Shown one piece after another: positions 36,917 to 46,845 of a stretch of 64,000 nt of DNA. A program made the position numbers and the translations under genes. Within the stretch, counting starts at the first letter, position 1; every line of letters starts with the position of its first letter. Source of the DNA: Candidatus Flavonifractor intestinigallinarum (GTDB lineage: Bacteria > Bacillota > Clostridia > Oscillospirales > Oscillospiraceae); the NCBI GenBank assembly GCA_019119165.1, contig DWXO01000077.1, forward strand, positions 1 through 64,000, read 5' to 3'. Under the pieces are notes generated by a model. That model was given only the letters and a program-made list of their open reading frames with translations, was not told where the DNA came from and did not search any database.

Positions 36917-38218
36917 TTGTTTGAAGAGCTGATCCAGCGGGTACGGCAGGCGGAGACCGTCAGCTATACCGGGAAGATCGAGAATATCGTGGGTATGTCC
37001 ATTGAGGCCTCCGGCGGCCGGGCGGCGGTGGGCGATATCTGCCGCATCTACAACGGCGACTCCGGCGGCCAGGTGATGGCCGAAGTGGTGGGTTTTAAAA
37101 ACGATCATATCCTCCTGATGCCCTATTCTGATATGAGCGGTATCTCGGCGGGCAATTTTGTACGCAACACCGGCCGGCGGCTGAGCCTGAATATGGGCTC
37201 CTTTCTCAAGGGCCGGGTAATTAACGCGCTGGGCCAGCCCATCGACGGCAAAGGCCCCTTTCCAGACGGAATCCCCTTCTGCGTGGACGGCAGCTCCTAC
37301 ATCAACCCCATGGCCCGCCCCCCCATCCGGGAACGGCTGGAGTTCGGGATCAAGGCCATCGACGGGATGCTCACCGTGGGAAAGGGACAGAGAATCGGCA
37401 TTTTCGCCGGCTCCGGCGTGGGCAAGAGTACCCTGATGGGCATGATCGCCAAGCACGTGAAGGCGGACATCAACGTCATTGCCCTGGTGGGCGAGCGTGG
37501 CCGTGAGGTGCTGGAGTTCATGGAGAAGGACTTGGGCCCCGAAGGCATGAGTCGTTCGGTACTGGTTGTAGCAACATCCGACCAGCCTGCCATGCTTCGC
37601 AAGCGCTGCCCCTCGGTGGCCACCGGCGTGGCGGAGTATTTCCGGGATCAGGGATACGACGTGCTGCTGATGATGGACTCCCTGACCCGCTTTGCCATGG
37701 CCCAGCGGGAGATCGGCCTGGCGGTGGGAGAACCTCCCGTGGCCCGGGGCTACACCCCTTCTATCTACTCCGAACTTCCCAAGCTGCTGGAGCGCAGCGG
37801 TAATTTCCAGCGGGGCTCCATCACCGGGGTATACACCGTGCTGGTGGAGGGCGACGACACCAACGAGCCCATTGCCGATACCGTCCGTGGTATTCTGGAC
37901 GGCCACATCGTGCTTTCCCGCCGGCTGGCCAACAGCAACCACTTCCCGGCCATCGATGTGGGCGCCAGTATCTCCCGTCTGATGAACGACATCGTCTCCC
38001 CGGAGCACCGGCAGATGGCCGCCCGGGTGCGTGATATCATGGGCGTGTATGAAAAAAACATGGACCTGGTGTCCATCGGCGCCTACAAGAGCGGCACCAA
38101 CCCCAAGCTGGACTATGCGCTGAGCAAGATCGACGGCATCCAGCAGTTTTTGATGCAGGGCATCCGGGAGGGCTTCTCCTACGAGGAGGACCTGGAGCTG
38201 ATGCGTAAGCTGCTGTAA
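36917..38218 (+). CDS. fliI: Flagellum-specific ATP synthase FliI
   Basis: GQRIGIFAGSGVGKSTLMGMIAKH; ALVGERGREVLEF; MMDSLTRFAMAQREIGLAVGEPPVARGYTPSIYSELPKLLERSG. TTG start. Confidence 0.97.
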   Translation: MFEELIQRVRQAETVSYTGKIENIVGMSIEASGGRAAVGDICRIYNGDSGGQVMAEVVGFKNDHILLMPYSDMSGISAGNFVRNTGRRLSLNMGSFLKGRVINALGQPIDGKGPFPDGIPFCVDGSSYINPMARPPIRERLEFGIKAIDGMLTVGKGQRIGIFAGSGVGKSTLMGMIAKHVKADINVIALVGERGREVLEFMEKDLGPEGMSRSVLVVATSDQPAMLRKRCPSVATGVAEYFRDQGYDVLLMMDSLTRFAMAQREIGLAVGEPPVARGYTPSIYSELPKLLERSGNFQRGSITGVYTVLVEGDDTNEPIADTVRGILDGHIVLSRRLANSNHFPAIDVGASISRLMNDIVSPEHRQMAARVRDIMGVYEKNMDLVSIGAYKSGTNPKLDYALSKIDGIQQFLMQGIREGFSYEEDLELMRKLL

Positions 38219-38235
38219 CAAGGAGGAAATGAGCG

Positions 38236-38670
38236 GTGAAAAAGTTTCAGTTCGGTCTGGACAGAGTGCTGGATTACCGCCAGCGTATCCTGGAGGGACG
38301 TCAGAATGAATATGCCACCGCTACCCGCCGGGTCCAGGAGCAGCAGGCCAGGCTGGACGCGGTCCAGGAGCGCTACCAGAGCCTTAACAACCGCTTCCGG
38401 GAGGAGGCTGCCGCCGGAATTACCATCGCCGACGCCATGAGCTATGAAAACGGCCTGCGGGTACTGGAGCGGGAGATCGCCCGGGAGACCCAGACCCTTC
38501 AGCGTCTGGAGCAGGAGGCAAAGGAAAAGCGGCAGCGGATGCTGCAGGCCTATATGGACGCCACCGTGCTGGAACGGCTGAAGGAAAAGCAGCGGGACGC
38601 CTACGAGAAGGAAGTACAGAAACGGGACGAACAGTTCATTGAGGAGTTAGTTTCCGCCGCCCGGCTTTAA
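38236..38670 (+). CDS. fliJ: Flagellar export protein FliJ
   Basis: MKKFQFGLDRVLDYRQRILEGRQNEYATATRRVQEQQARLDAVQERY, directly after fliI. Confidence 0.93.
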   Translation: MKKFQFGLDRVLDYRQRILEGRQNEYATATRRVQEQQARLDAVQERYQSLNNRFREEAAAGITIADAMSYENGLRVLEREIARETQTLQRLEQEAKEKRQRMLQAYMDATVLERLKEKQRDAYEKEVQKRDEQFIEELVSAARL

Positions 38671-38703
38671 CACGGTCGGCGGCGAAATTCCCATTGAAAG
38701 GAG

Positions 38704-39843
38704 GTGAGAGAGATGTATATGGATAGCTTGATGCAGATGGTCCTGCAAAGTAGCTGGCAGCTGCCCGAGGTGGGCCGGAATCCCGCCGCGGACACCGGAG
38801 GAGAAGGGACCACGGGTCCCAGCTTCCAGGAGCTGCTGGAGCAGAGCCGGGACAGCCAGACCAAGACCCCGTCCGGACAGACCAGCGCCGAAGAGCCGGA
38901 GAAGGTGCCCCAGGATGGGGAGGAAGCCGTTCGGCCGGACCAGAAAGAGGACGTTGTGTCCGACGTGGCCATGCTGGATCTGAGCGTTCTTCTGCGGCCC
39001 CAGATTCTGACGCAGGAAATCACGCCTGCCGTTGAGACGGGAGAGGGCGAAGGAGTGGACGTGCTCCAGGGCCTGGCTCCGGTGACGGTGGCGTCCAACA
39101 GCGGAGAGAGCGCCCCTGCGGTCCAGACGGAGGCTTCTGTGGCCCAGCCTGGTCAGACGGCCCAGCCCGCCGCGGAAATGCCCGCGGAGGACGGCGCGGT
39201 CCAGGCGCTGCCCACAGAGGACGCGGCGGTTCCCCGTCAGACGGAGAGCGGCGTGTCGGAGGAGCCTTCCCAGGACCTGACCGAGAGCCAGTCCGGCCGG
39301 AGCGGAACCGGTACGGATACCGGCAGCGCGGCTGTGGAGGGAATGCAGACCCCCCTGTTCCGGGAGGTGGAGAATACACCTGTGCGGGTAGGCGACGCGG
39401 TGGTGGATATGACCGCGCCATCCAGCGAGGTGGAGAACACCCTGAGCAGCGTGCTGAAAGGCGCGGCGGAGCAGGGCGAGCAGTATGTGGAGATCCGGCT
39501 GAGTCCGGCTGATCTGGGTACTGTGGTGGCGGAGTTCACCAAGAGCCCGGAGGGAGTCCTCCATGTGGTGCTCCACGCGGAAAACGAACACACCGCCAAA
39601 CTGCTGGGCGACCATGCTTCGGCGCTGAGCCTGCTGCTTCAGGACAGCGGCCGGGGGGAAGTGCGGGTGGAAGTGACCCAACCCCAGAACGAGCAGATGA
39701 ACTGGAAGCAGCCCGACCAGGACGGCGGCCAGCACCAGCAGCAGCAACAGCAGCCCCGCCGGGACGTGCCGTCCCAGGAGGCGGAATCCTTCCTCCAGCA
39801 GCTTCGACTTGGGCTGGTAGAGATGGAAGAAGAGATCGTGTAA
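38704..39843 (+). CDS. fliK: Flagellar hook-length control protein FliK
   Basis: Low-complexity N-terminus; C-terminal YVEIRLSPADLGTVVAEFTKSPEGVLHVVLHAENEHTAKLLGDHASALSLLLQDSGRGEVRVEV. Confidence 0.9.
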   Translation: MREMYMDSLMQMVLQSSWQLPEVGRNPAADTGGEGTTGPSFQELLEQSRDSQTKTPSGQTSAEEPEKVPQDGEEAVRPDQKEDVVSDVAMLDLSVLLRPQILTQEITPAVETGEGEGVDVLQGLAPVTVASNSGESAPAVQTEASVAQPGQTAQPAAEMPAEDGAVQALPTEDAAVPRQTESGVSEEPSQDLTESQSGRSGTGTDTGSAAVEGMQTPLFREVENTPVRVGDAVVDMTAPSSEVENTLSSVLKGAAEQGEQYVEIRLSPADLGTVVAEFTKSPEGVLHVVLHAENEHTAKLLGDHASALSLLLQDSGRGEVRVEVTQPQNEQMNWKQPDQDGGQHQQQQQQPRRDVPSQEAESFLQQLRLGLVEMEEEIV

Positions 39844-39871
39844 GACAGCGGATACACAGGAGATGTAGCGT

Positions 39872-40465
39872 ATGACAACCAATGATTTCATGCCTCTTTC
39901 TCTGGACACCCTCCGGACCGCAAGCGCCAATTCGGCGGCCAAGACCAACAGCAGTACCCCGACGGCGGAGGAACTGGAGAAGTGGGGTTATACCGTCGCC
40001 GATACGGATAACGCCCTGGGCCTGGATTTTACCGACTTTTTACAGCTGATGGTCCAGCAGCTTCAGAACCAGACCATCGACAACGCGGCGGATACCTCCG
40101 ATATGCTTAACCAGATGGTTCAGATGTCGGTGGTGCAGATGATGAGCACGGTGCAGACCAGCCTGGACAACCTGACGGCGGCCAGCACCATGACCTATGC
40201 CGCCTCTCTGGTGGGCAAGACCGTTACCGTGGGCGCCTACGATGAAGAGGGCAATATCCAGGAGATCGTGGGTACCGTGGAGGGCACCGGCACCTATCAG
40301 AACACGCCGGTCATCTTCGTCAACGGCGAAATGTATCCCCTCAACAGCATCATGGCCGTGGGCACTCTGCCGGAGATTCCGGATGAGGGCGAAGGCGGCG
40401 ATACCGGTGAGGGCGGCGATACAGGCGAGGGCGGTCAGGAGGTCCCGGAGACGCCGGAGGCCTAA
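39872..40465 (+). CDS. flgD: Flagellar hook assembly protein FlgD
   Basis: ALGLDFTDFLQLMVQQLQNQTIDNAADTSDMLNQMVQMSVVQMM; ASLVGKTVTV. Confidence 0.94.
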   Translation: MTTNDFMPLSLDTLRTASANSAAKTNSSTPTAEELEKWGYTVADTDNALGLDFTDFLQLMVQQLQNQTIDNAADTSDMLNQMVQMSVVQMMSTVQTSLDNLTAASTMTYAASLVGKTVTVGAYDEEGNIQEIVGTVEGTGTYQNTPVIFVNGEMYPLNSIMAVGTLPEIPDEGEGGDTGEGGDTGEGGQEVPETPEA

Positions 40466-40497
40466 GCGGCTCTTCCTGAGAAAAAGGAGGTGTTCCT

Positions 40498-40881
40498 GTG
40501 ACAGGACCCATTGGAGCAGTGGGCGGCAGCGGTTTTTCTCCGCCGGCCGGTACATCCAAAGCCAAAACCGATACCCAGAATGGGTTTGGAGCAATGCTCC
40601 AGCAGGAACTGGAGCGAACCCGGACACGGCAGGTGGCGTTCTCCAAGCACGCCCTCAACCGTGCGGAGGAGCGTGGCATTGAGGTGACTCCCGCGCTGCT
40701 GGAGCGGCTGGGCGACTCGGTGGAGCGGGCGGAGGCCAAGGGGGCGACCAATATTCTGGCGTTGGACCAGAGTCTGGCCTTTATCGTCAATGTGCCCCAT
40801 AACCGGGTAATTACCACCTTGTCGGAGACAGAAATGAAGGACAGCATTTTTACCAATATTGACGGCGCCGTGTTCCTGTAA
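40498..40881 (+). CDS. TIGR02530-type flagellar operon protein
   Basis: VAFSKHALNRAEERGIEVTPALLERLGDSVERAEAKGATNILALDQSLAFIVNVPHNRVITTLSETEMKDSIFTNIDGAVFL. GTG start. Confidence 0.88.
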   Translation: MTGPIGAVGGSGFSPPAGTSKAKTDTQNGFGAMLQQELERTRTRQVAFSKHALNRAEERGIEVTPALLERLGDSVERAEAKGATNILALDQSLAFIVNVPHNRVITTLSETEMKDSIFTNIDGAVFL

Positions 40882-40971
40882 GCTTACAGAGGGCAGGACC
40901 GAAAGGAGGCTCTGGGGGCCGTGTGAAGGACGGCTTCCCGGCGGCGCAGCATCGAAAAGGAGCGAAACACT

Positions 40972-42048
40972 ATGGCAATGACGGGCGCTATGAGCGCGGC
41001 CATCTCGGGTATGAAGAACCATATGCAGGCGCTGAACGTGGTGGGCAACAACATCGCCAACGTGAATACCTACGGATATAAGACCCAGCGGATTACCTTT
41101 AAGGAGAGCATCTACAACACCCTGAGCGCCGGTTCCGGCGGAACCGCCACCATGGGCAGCACCAATCCCCGGCAGATCGGCTACGGCTGTACGGTGGGTA
41201 CCATCGATCTGGATATGAACCCCGGCGACCTGGTTTCCACCGGCCGGGATTTGGACTGTACTATCAAGGGCGACGGCTTTTTCCTGGTGGGCAGCAAAGA
41301 TGTTGACATTGAGAGCGCTGACGATGTAAAGGGACTGAACCTGACCCGGGTGGGCGATTTTGAGTTCCGGGACGGCTATCTCACCGACGGACAGGGCAAC
41401 GTGGTGTACGGCTACCTTATCAGTTCCGTGACCAACCCGGCGGAAAACGACGGTGACCCGGGTACTACCATTGGTGACGTCAGCACCGCCCTGGTGCCCA
41501 TCCGCCTGCCCATGAAGTCCACCAACGAGGACACCCTGGGCAGCGCGGTGTATGTGGGTGTGGATGCGGACGGAAAGAACGTGGACCCCACGGAGGACGT
41601 GGACGGATACATCGACTATAGCAATCTGAGCATCGACGCCAACGGCAAGATCGTCTGCACCAACGAAAATACCAAGGAAGAGGTGGTGGTGGGCTACATC
41701 GCTCTGGCCACTGTGGACAACCAAGGCGGCGTGCTCCATACCGACGGCCCGTACTACAACGCCGGGGACGCCGCAGGGGACATCACCCTCAGCGCGCCCA
41801 ACAGCGCGGTCACCGGCTACCTGAACAACGGCCGCATTGAGGGCGAGGACGGCGAGATCGACCCCGACACCATGCTCCTGGCGGGCAGTACCACAGGCCT
41901 TATGACCGCCTTCCTGGAGGGCTCCGGCACCGACCTTGCCACCGAGTTTTCCAACATGATCATCTATCAGCGCGGCTATCAGGCCAACACCCGCATCATT
42001 ACCGTGACCGACTCCATGCTGGAGGAACTGGTCAACATGAAGCGTTGA
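40972..42048 (+). CDS. flgE: Flagellar hook protein FlgE
   Basis: AAISGMKNHMQALNVVGNNIANVNTYGYKTQRITFKESIYNT; C-terminal ATEFSNMIIYQRGYQANTRIITVTDSMLEELVNMKR. Confidence 0.95.
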   Translation: MAMTGAMSAAISGMKNHMQALNVVGNNIANVNTYGYKTQRITFKESIYNTLSAGSGGTATMGSTNPRQIGYGCTVGTIDLDMNPGDLVSTGRDLDCTIKGDGFFLVGSKDVDIESADDVKGLNLTRVGDFEFRDGYLTDGQGNVVYGYLISSVTNPAENDGDPGTTIGDVSTALVPIRLPMKSTNEDTLGSAVYVGVDADGKNVDPTEDVDGYIDYSNLSIDANGKIVCTNENTKEEVVVGYIALATVDNQGGVLHTDGPYYNAGDAAGDITLSAPNSAVTGYLNNGRIEGEDGEIDPDTMLLAGSTTGLMTAFLEGSGTDLATEFSNMIIYQRGYQANTRIITVTDSMLEELVNMKR

Positions 42049-42115
42049 TGCCATTGCAAGAACTGTCCCGCCGCCTGAGAAATGTGCCTCAGGCGGCGGG
42101 AGCCGGAAAAAGAGG

Positions 42116-42340
42116 GTGATTGTTGTGATCGAATTGCAGAAAATGAACAAGGAGCGGTTTCTGCTCAACCACAATCAGATCGAGTGTATCGAGCTGATCC
42201 CCGAGTGCAAGATCGTGATGATGAACCATGACTATTACCTGGTACGCAATACGGTGGAGGAGATCATTCAAAAAATCGCCGATTACAACGCCAAGGTTCA
42301 GGATATACACCGGGAAGTCTCGGTAATCGACCGGCGCTGA
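42116..42340 (+). CDS. flbD: FlbD family flagellar protein
   Basis: MIELQKMNKERFLLNHNQIECIELIPECKIVMMNHDYYLVRNTVEEIIQKIADYN. GTG at 42125 is an alternative start. Confidence 0.92.
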   Translation: MIVVIELQKMNKERFLLNHNQIECIELIPECKIVMMNHDYYLVRNTVEEIIQKIADYNAKVQDIHREVSVIDRR

Positions 42341-42389
42341 GCGGGACGAGCCCACCCGGCACGGCATCTAGACAGAAGGGATCAACAAT

Positions 42390-43256
42390 ATGAACGTAGT
42401 GTATTTGATCGGCATAGTTCTCGCCATTGTGTTTACCATCTTCGGCATCATCGTGGGTATTAGCATCAACCCCGGCCAGACGCCCATGTTTGAATTCAGC
42501 TTTACCCCGAGCAGTCTGTGGAACTTCTTTGATTTGTCCAGTATTCTGATCGTGGTGGGCGGCACATTGGCAGTGGTCATCGCCTGTTACCCCAAGCTGG
42601 CCAGGTCCTTCCCCAAGCACATCAAGATCATGCTTCGGGCCAAAGCGTTTAACCCCGCTGAGTATGTGGAGCAGTTGGTGGAGCTGGCTCAGATCGCCCG
42701 GAAGAACGGACTTCTGGCGCTGGAGGAGAAGGCCAACGATCAGGCCGATCCCTTCTTCAAGCAGGCCATCATGTTGATTGTGGACGCCAACGACCCTGAC
42801 CGGGTACGCAGCATCCTGGAAAACGACATTGAGCAGACTTCGGCCCGCCACCAGGAAGTGGTGGCCATGTACGAACGAGGCTCCAACGCCGCGCCGGCCT
42901 TTGGTATGATCGGTACGCTGATCGGCCTGATCAATATGCTGAAGAGCTTGGATTCAGCGGACATGGAGTCGCTGGGACCCAATATGTCGGTGGCCCTGGT
43001 CACCACCTTCTACGGGTCCATTCTGGCCCATGTCATCTTTAACCCTATCGCCGCCAACCTCACCGCGCGGGATGAGGAGGAGATCCTCTGCCGGCAGATC
43101 ATTGTGGAGGGCATCATGGCCATCCAGTCGGGCGAGAATCCCAAGTTCCTGCGTGAGCGGCTGATGACCTTTATGAATCAGCAGCAGCGGGAGGGCTCCG
43201 GAGAGGGCGAAAGACAGACCAAGGAGAAAAAAGGCCGGAAAAAGGGCAAGGCATAA
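42390..43256 (+). CDS. motA: Flagellar stator protein MotA
   Basis: SSILIVVGGTLAVVIACYP; GLLALEEKANDQADPFFKQAIMLIVD; PAFGMIGTLIGLINMLKSLDSADMESLGPNMSVALVTTFYGSILAHVIFNPIA. Confidence 0.96.
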   Translation: MNVVYLIGIVLAIVFTIFGIIVGISINPGQTPMFEFSFTPSSLWNFFDLSSILIVVGGTLAVVIACYPKLARSFPKHIKIMLRAKAFNPAEYVEQLVELAQIARKNGLLALEEKANDQADPFFKQAIMLIVDANDPDRVRSILENDIEQTSARHQEVVAMYERGSNAAPAFGMIGTLIGLINMLKSLDSADMESLGPNMSVALVTTFYGSILAHVIFNPIAANLTARDEEEILCRQIIVEGIMAIQSGENPKFLRERLMTFMNQQQREGSGEGERQTKEKKGRKKGKA

Positions 43257-43290
43257 CGCGCCGAAGTACCGGGAGTGAGGAGGTTTGAAC

Positions 43291-44121
43291 ATGAGGAAAA
43301 AACGCAGCGGCGGCGGAGCCAACTGGATGGACACCTATGGCGACATGGTGACTCTACTGCTGTGCTTTTTTGTCATGCTCTATTCCATGTCCACGCTGGA
43401 TCAGCAAAAGTGGATTGCCCTGGTGGAGTCGTTTAATCCCGTGGCCGAGGCGCAGCACTCGGGCGGGGTCGGCGAGGATACCGCAGCTGAGGGACTGACC
43501 CAGCAGCAGGTAGACGATGACATTGAAAAGCTTTACCAGTCCATGCGGGAGTATATCGAAGAAGAGAATCTAAGTACCCAGATCAGCGTGACCAAGGGCG
43601 ACGGGTATGTGTTTGTCTCCTTCGATAACACCGTATTCTTTGAAGGCAACCGCTACACACTGCGGGACGAAGGAAAGGTAGTGCTGGACCAGATAGCCCA
43701 GTGCATTGCGGAGGCCAGCGCCTCTGTGGATGAGATCCGGGTGCTGGGCCATACCGCACAGGAGGACGGCGTCAACCCCAATGATCCCACCGCGGACCGC
43801 TTCCTGGCCAGCAACCGGGCGGCAGTGGTAACGGTTTACCTGCAGGAAAAGAACATCGTGGACCCGGCCCGGCTGGTCAGCGTGGGCTATGGAGAGTGGC
43901 GGCCGGTGGCGGAGAATGATACCTCCGAGGGCCGCGCACAGAATCGCCGGGTAGAGCTGCTGATCGCAGGATTGAACGTGGAAAACGGCATCGGAGACGA
44001 CATCGCCCAATACTACACCATGCGTTCCGGAGAGAGCGAAACCGCCGGCGGAACGGAGGGGGACGCCGGTACGTCCGGCAGTCTGGCTCAGGCGCAGAGC
44101 GGTTCCGGCGGGGAGGGATAG
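43291..44121 (+). CDS. motB: Flagellar motor protein MotB (OmpA-like peptidoglycan-binding)
   Basis: NWMDTYGDMVTLLLCFFVMLYSMSTLD; IRVLGHTAQEDG...FLASNRAAVVTVYLQEKNIVDPARLVSVGYGEWRPVAENDTSEGRAQNRRVELLI. Confidence 0.96.
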   Translation: MRKKRSGGGANWMDTYGDMVTLLLCFFVMLYSMSTLDQQKWIALVESFNPVAEAQHSGGVGEDTAAEGLTQQQVDDDIEKLYQSMREYIEEENLSTQISVTKGDGYVFVSFDNTVFFEGNRYTLRDEGKVVLDQIAQCIAEASASVDEIRVLGHTAQEDGVNPNDPTADRFLASNRAAVVTVYLQEKNIVDPARLVSVGYGEWRPVAENDTSEGRAQNRRVELLIAGLNVENGIGDDIAQYYTMRSGESETAGGTEGDAGTSGSLAQAQSGSGGEG

Positions 44122-44122
44122 C

Positions 44123-45133
44123 ATGGCGGAAGTATTATCACAAAGCCAGATTGACGCGCTGCTCAGCGCAGCGCGCAGCGGCGAGATGGATCTGAACCGA
44201 TCCGACCAGAGCGGCGAGAAAAAATACCGGAAATACGACTTCTACAGCCCCAGGAAGTTTACCAAAGACCGGCTGAAAATGATCAGCGGCATCTTTGAAA
44301 ACTACACCCGCATCATCAATTCCCGTCTCAACGGCCTGCTGCATACCACCAGCGAGATCGCCGTGGAGTCGGTGGAGGAGCAGCGCTACTATGAGTTCTC
44401 CAACGCGCTGTCCGACGGGGACGTATTGACGCTGGCGGATGTGGTTGTGGACGGTAAGCAGGAGAGCGAGGAAACCCCCGTCCTGTTCCACCTGAGCACC
44501 GGCCTGGCCCTGAACATGATGGACCGGCTCCTGGGCGGCGAGGGGGAGAACGGGGCCGGTGTTCCCGCCGGCTACAGCTTCACCGCTCTGGAACTGAAGC
44601 TCTATGAGGACATCGTAAAGGACCTGATCGGCATCCTGGGCGGCAGCTGGGAGAACTACATTGATTTGCAGTTCAGCTACCGCCGGGTGGAAGCCAACCC
44701 CACTTTGGTCCAGCTCATCGGATTGGATGAGACGGTGGTCATCATCGGCATCAGCATCAAATTCCCCAACGCGTCTGGGCGCATGAGCATCTGTCTGCCG
44801 GGAATGATGCTGACCAACATCTTCGCCCAAATCGCTGCCCTGAACCAGGTGGGCAGAGGCGCGGGGGAGAACCATTCTGAGGAGATCATGGATATCCTGC
44901 GGGATTCCCGGCTGGAAATTACCGCGGAACTGGGACGTACTCAGCTGACCTTGCAGGATATCTATTATCTGAATGTGGGAGATGTGGTGGATCTGGGCCA
45001 CCCGACCCAGGTCCCTGTCAACCTATATATCGGCGGACAGCCGTGGTTCAACGGAAAGCTGGGCACCCAGGGCGGCAATATGGCCGTTAAGATCTTGGAT
45101 ACCTATCACGTCCAGACAAGAGAGGAGAAGTGA
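44123..45133 (+). CDS. fliM: Flagellar motor switch protein FliM
   Basis: N-terminal CheY-docking motif LSQSQIDALLSA; YDFYSPRKFTKDRLKMISGIFENYTRIINSRLNGLLHTTSEIAVESVEEQRYYEF. Confidence 0.97.
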   Translation: MAEVLSQSQIDALLSAARSGEMDLNRSDQSGEKKYRKYDFYSPRKFTKDRLKMISGIFENYTRIINSRLNGLLHTTSEIAVESVEEQRYYEFSNALSDGDVLTLADVVVDGKQESEETPVLFHLSTGLALNMMDRLLGGEGENGAGVPAGYSFTALELKLYEDIVKDLIGILGGSWENYIDLQFSYRRVEANPTLVQLIGLDETVVIIGISIKFPNASGRMSICLPGMMLTNIFAQIAALNQVGRGAGENHSEEIMDILRDSRLEITAELGRTQLTLQDIYYLNVGDVVDLGHPTQVPVNLYIGGQPWFNGKLGTQGGNMAVKILDTYHVQTREEK

Positions 45134-45138
45134 GGCGC

Positions 45139-46416
45139 ATGGCTCAGAACATCTTTAATTCGATGGAACTGGACGCCATCGGTGAAATCATGAACATCAG
45201 CCTAGGGTCCTCGGCAACCGCTGTGTCCAATATGCTGGATCACCGGGTGGATATTACCACACCGTCCGTCAGCGTGGTCTCGGTAGACGAGTTCAGCATT
45301 GGCGATCTGGAACCGGCCATCGGCATTGAAATCCGGTATGTCTCCGGCCTGGAGGGCAGCAACATCATGCTGCTGAAAAAGAGCGATGTCAAGGTGATTG
45401 TTGACATCCTCATGGGCACCGAGACGCCAGATGAGGAGTTTGAGCTCAACGAGCTGACCATCAGCGCGGTGTGCGAGGTCATGAACCAGATGATGGGCGC
45501 GGCCTCCACCGCCCTGTCGGATTTCCTGGGTCATCCGGTGAACATCTCCACCCCCCAGTCCTTCCCGCTGGACAATATGGAGGAGTTCAAAAAGGACCAT
45601 TTTGTTTCCAACTCCAGCACCCTGGTGGTGGTCCGGTTCCTGCTGAGCATTGAGGACATCCTGAAAAGTGAGTTTGTCAATGTGATGTCGGTGGACCTGG
45701 CGAGAGAGCTGCTGGCGGGCTTTGAAATGAACTTCGGCACCGTCCCCTCGGAGGAGAGCGCTCCGGCGCCCGAGCCCAAGCCCGCTCCCCAGCCGGAGCC
45801 GCAGCCCGCCCCCCAACCCCAGAGCGCGGCCCAGTCCGCCGGCGGGCCGGTCCTGAGCCAGGAGGAGATCGAGCGTATGCTGGGCGGCATGGACGGCCAG
45901 TCTCAGCCCGCTCAGCCCCAGCAAGAGCCGGTGCAGCAGGCGCCCGTCCAACAGGCTCCTGTCCAACAGGCACCCGTTCAGCAGGCACCCGTCCAGCAGG
46001 CGCCTGTCCAGCAGGTCCCCGTCCAGCAGATCCCGGTGCAGCAGATACCGGTCCAGCAGGCGGCGCCCACCTGGCCTGCGCCTGAACCCAAGCTCATCAA
46101 CGCCACGCCCATGTCCTTCGCGCCCCTGGACGTGGAGGATCGGCTGGGCAAGGAGCAGGCGGACAATCTGGAACTGATCATGTCCGTGCCGCTGGAGATC
46201 TCGGTGGAGATCGGTCGTACCCGGCGGAAGGTGGAGGATATTCTTTCCTTCTCCAAAGGTTCTCTGGTGGTGCTGGATAAGCTGGCCGGAGACCAGGTGG
46301 ATCTGTTTGTCAACGGGCTGTGTGTGGCCCGGGGTGATGTGGTGGTCATTGATGATAACTTTGGCGTGCGCATTACCGAGGTTCTCAAGCAAAGCGAGCT
46401 TCTGAAACTGACCTGA
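45139..46416 (+). CDS. fliY: Flagellar motor switch phosphatase FliY (CheC-like domain plus FliN-like C-terminus)
   Basis: LDAIGEIMNISLGSSATAVSNML and ISAVCEVMNQMMGAASTALSDFLGHPV (CheC active-site motifs); C-terminal SVPLEISVEIGRTRRKVEDILSFSKGSLVVLDKLAGDQVDLFVNGLCVARGDVVVIDDNFGVRITEV. Confidence 0.95.
   Translation: MAQNIFNSMELDAIGEIMNISLGSSATAVSNMLDHRVDITTPSVSVVSVDEFSIGDLEPAIGIEIRYVSGLEGSNIMLLKKSDVKVIVDILMGTETPDEEFELNELTISAVCEVMNQMMGAASTALSDFLGHPVNISTPQSFPLDNMEEFKKDHFVSNSSTLVVVRFLLSIEDILKSEFVNVMSVDLARELLAGFEMNFGTVPSEESAPAPEPKPAPQPEPQPAPQPQSAAQSAGGPVLSQEEIERMLGGMDGQSQPAQPQQEPVQQAPVQQAPVQQAPVQQAPVQQAPVQQVPVQQIPVQQIPVQQAAPTWPAPEPKLINATPMSFAPLDVEDRLGKEQADNLELIMSVPLEISVEIGRTRRKVEDILSFSKGSLVVLDKLAGDQVDLFVNGLCVARGDVVVIDDNFGVRITEVLKQSELLKLT
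45928..46062 (+). repeat. Tandem 15-nt repeats encoding PVQQ(A/V/I) in the FliY interdomain linker
   Basis: PVQQAPVQQAPVQQAPVQQAPVQQAPVQQVPVQQIPVQQIPVQQA. Confidence 0.9.
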
Positions 46417-46472
46417 TCCCGGAGCCACGAGCTTTCCGGCAGGTACAATAATAACAGTAAAGGATGAACATC

Positions 46473-46838
46473 ATGGCTAAGATTCTGATTGTAGACGACG
46501 CCGCCTTCATGCGAAAGGTGATCCGGGACACGCTGACCAAAGAGGGGTATTCCGATATCCATGAGGCGGTAGATGGACAGGACGCCGTGGAGAAATACTT
46601 CGAGCTCAAGCCCGACCTGGTCCTCATGGACATTACCATGCCCAACATGGACGGCCTTGAGGCTTTGAAGGCCATCCGCGCCAAGGACAGCAACGCCAAT
46701 GTGGTCATGTGCTCTGCCATGGGCCAGGAGTCCATGGTGGTGGAGGCCGTGCAGGCGGGCATCAAGGACTTTATCGTCAAGCCCTTCAAGAGCGACCGTC
46801 TGCTCAAGACCGTTACATCCATTGTGGGCGCACCCTGA
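46473..46838 (+). CDS. cheY: Chemotaxis response regulator CheY
   Basis: MAKILIVDDAAFMRKVIRDTLTKEGY; DLVLMDITMPNMDGLEAL; MCSAMGQESMVVEAVQAGIKDFIVKPFKSDRLLK. Confidence 0.96.
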   Translation: MAKILIVDDAAFMRKVIRDTLTKEGYSDIHEAVDGQDAVEKYFELKPDLVLMDITMPNMDGLEALKAIRAKDSNANVVMCSAMGQESMVVEAVQAGIKDFIVKPFKSDRLLKTVTSIVGAP

Positions 46839-46845
46839 TTAAGAG

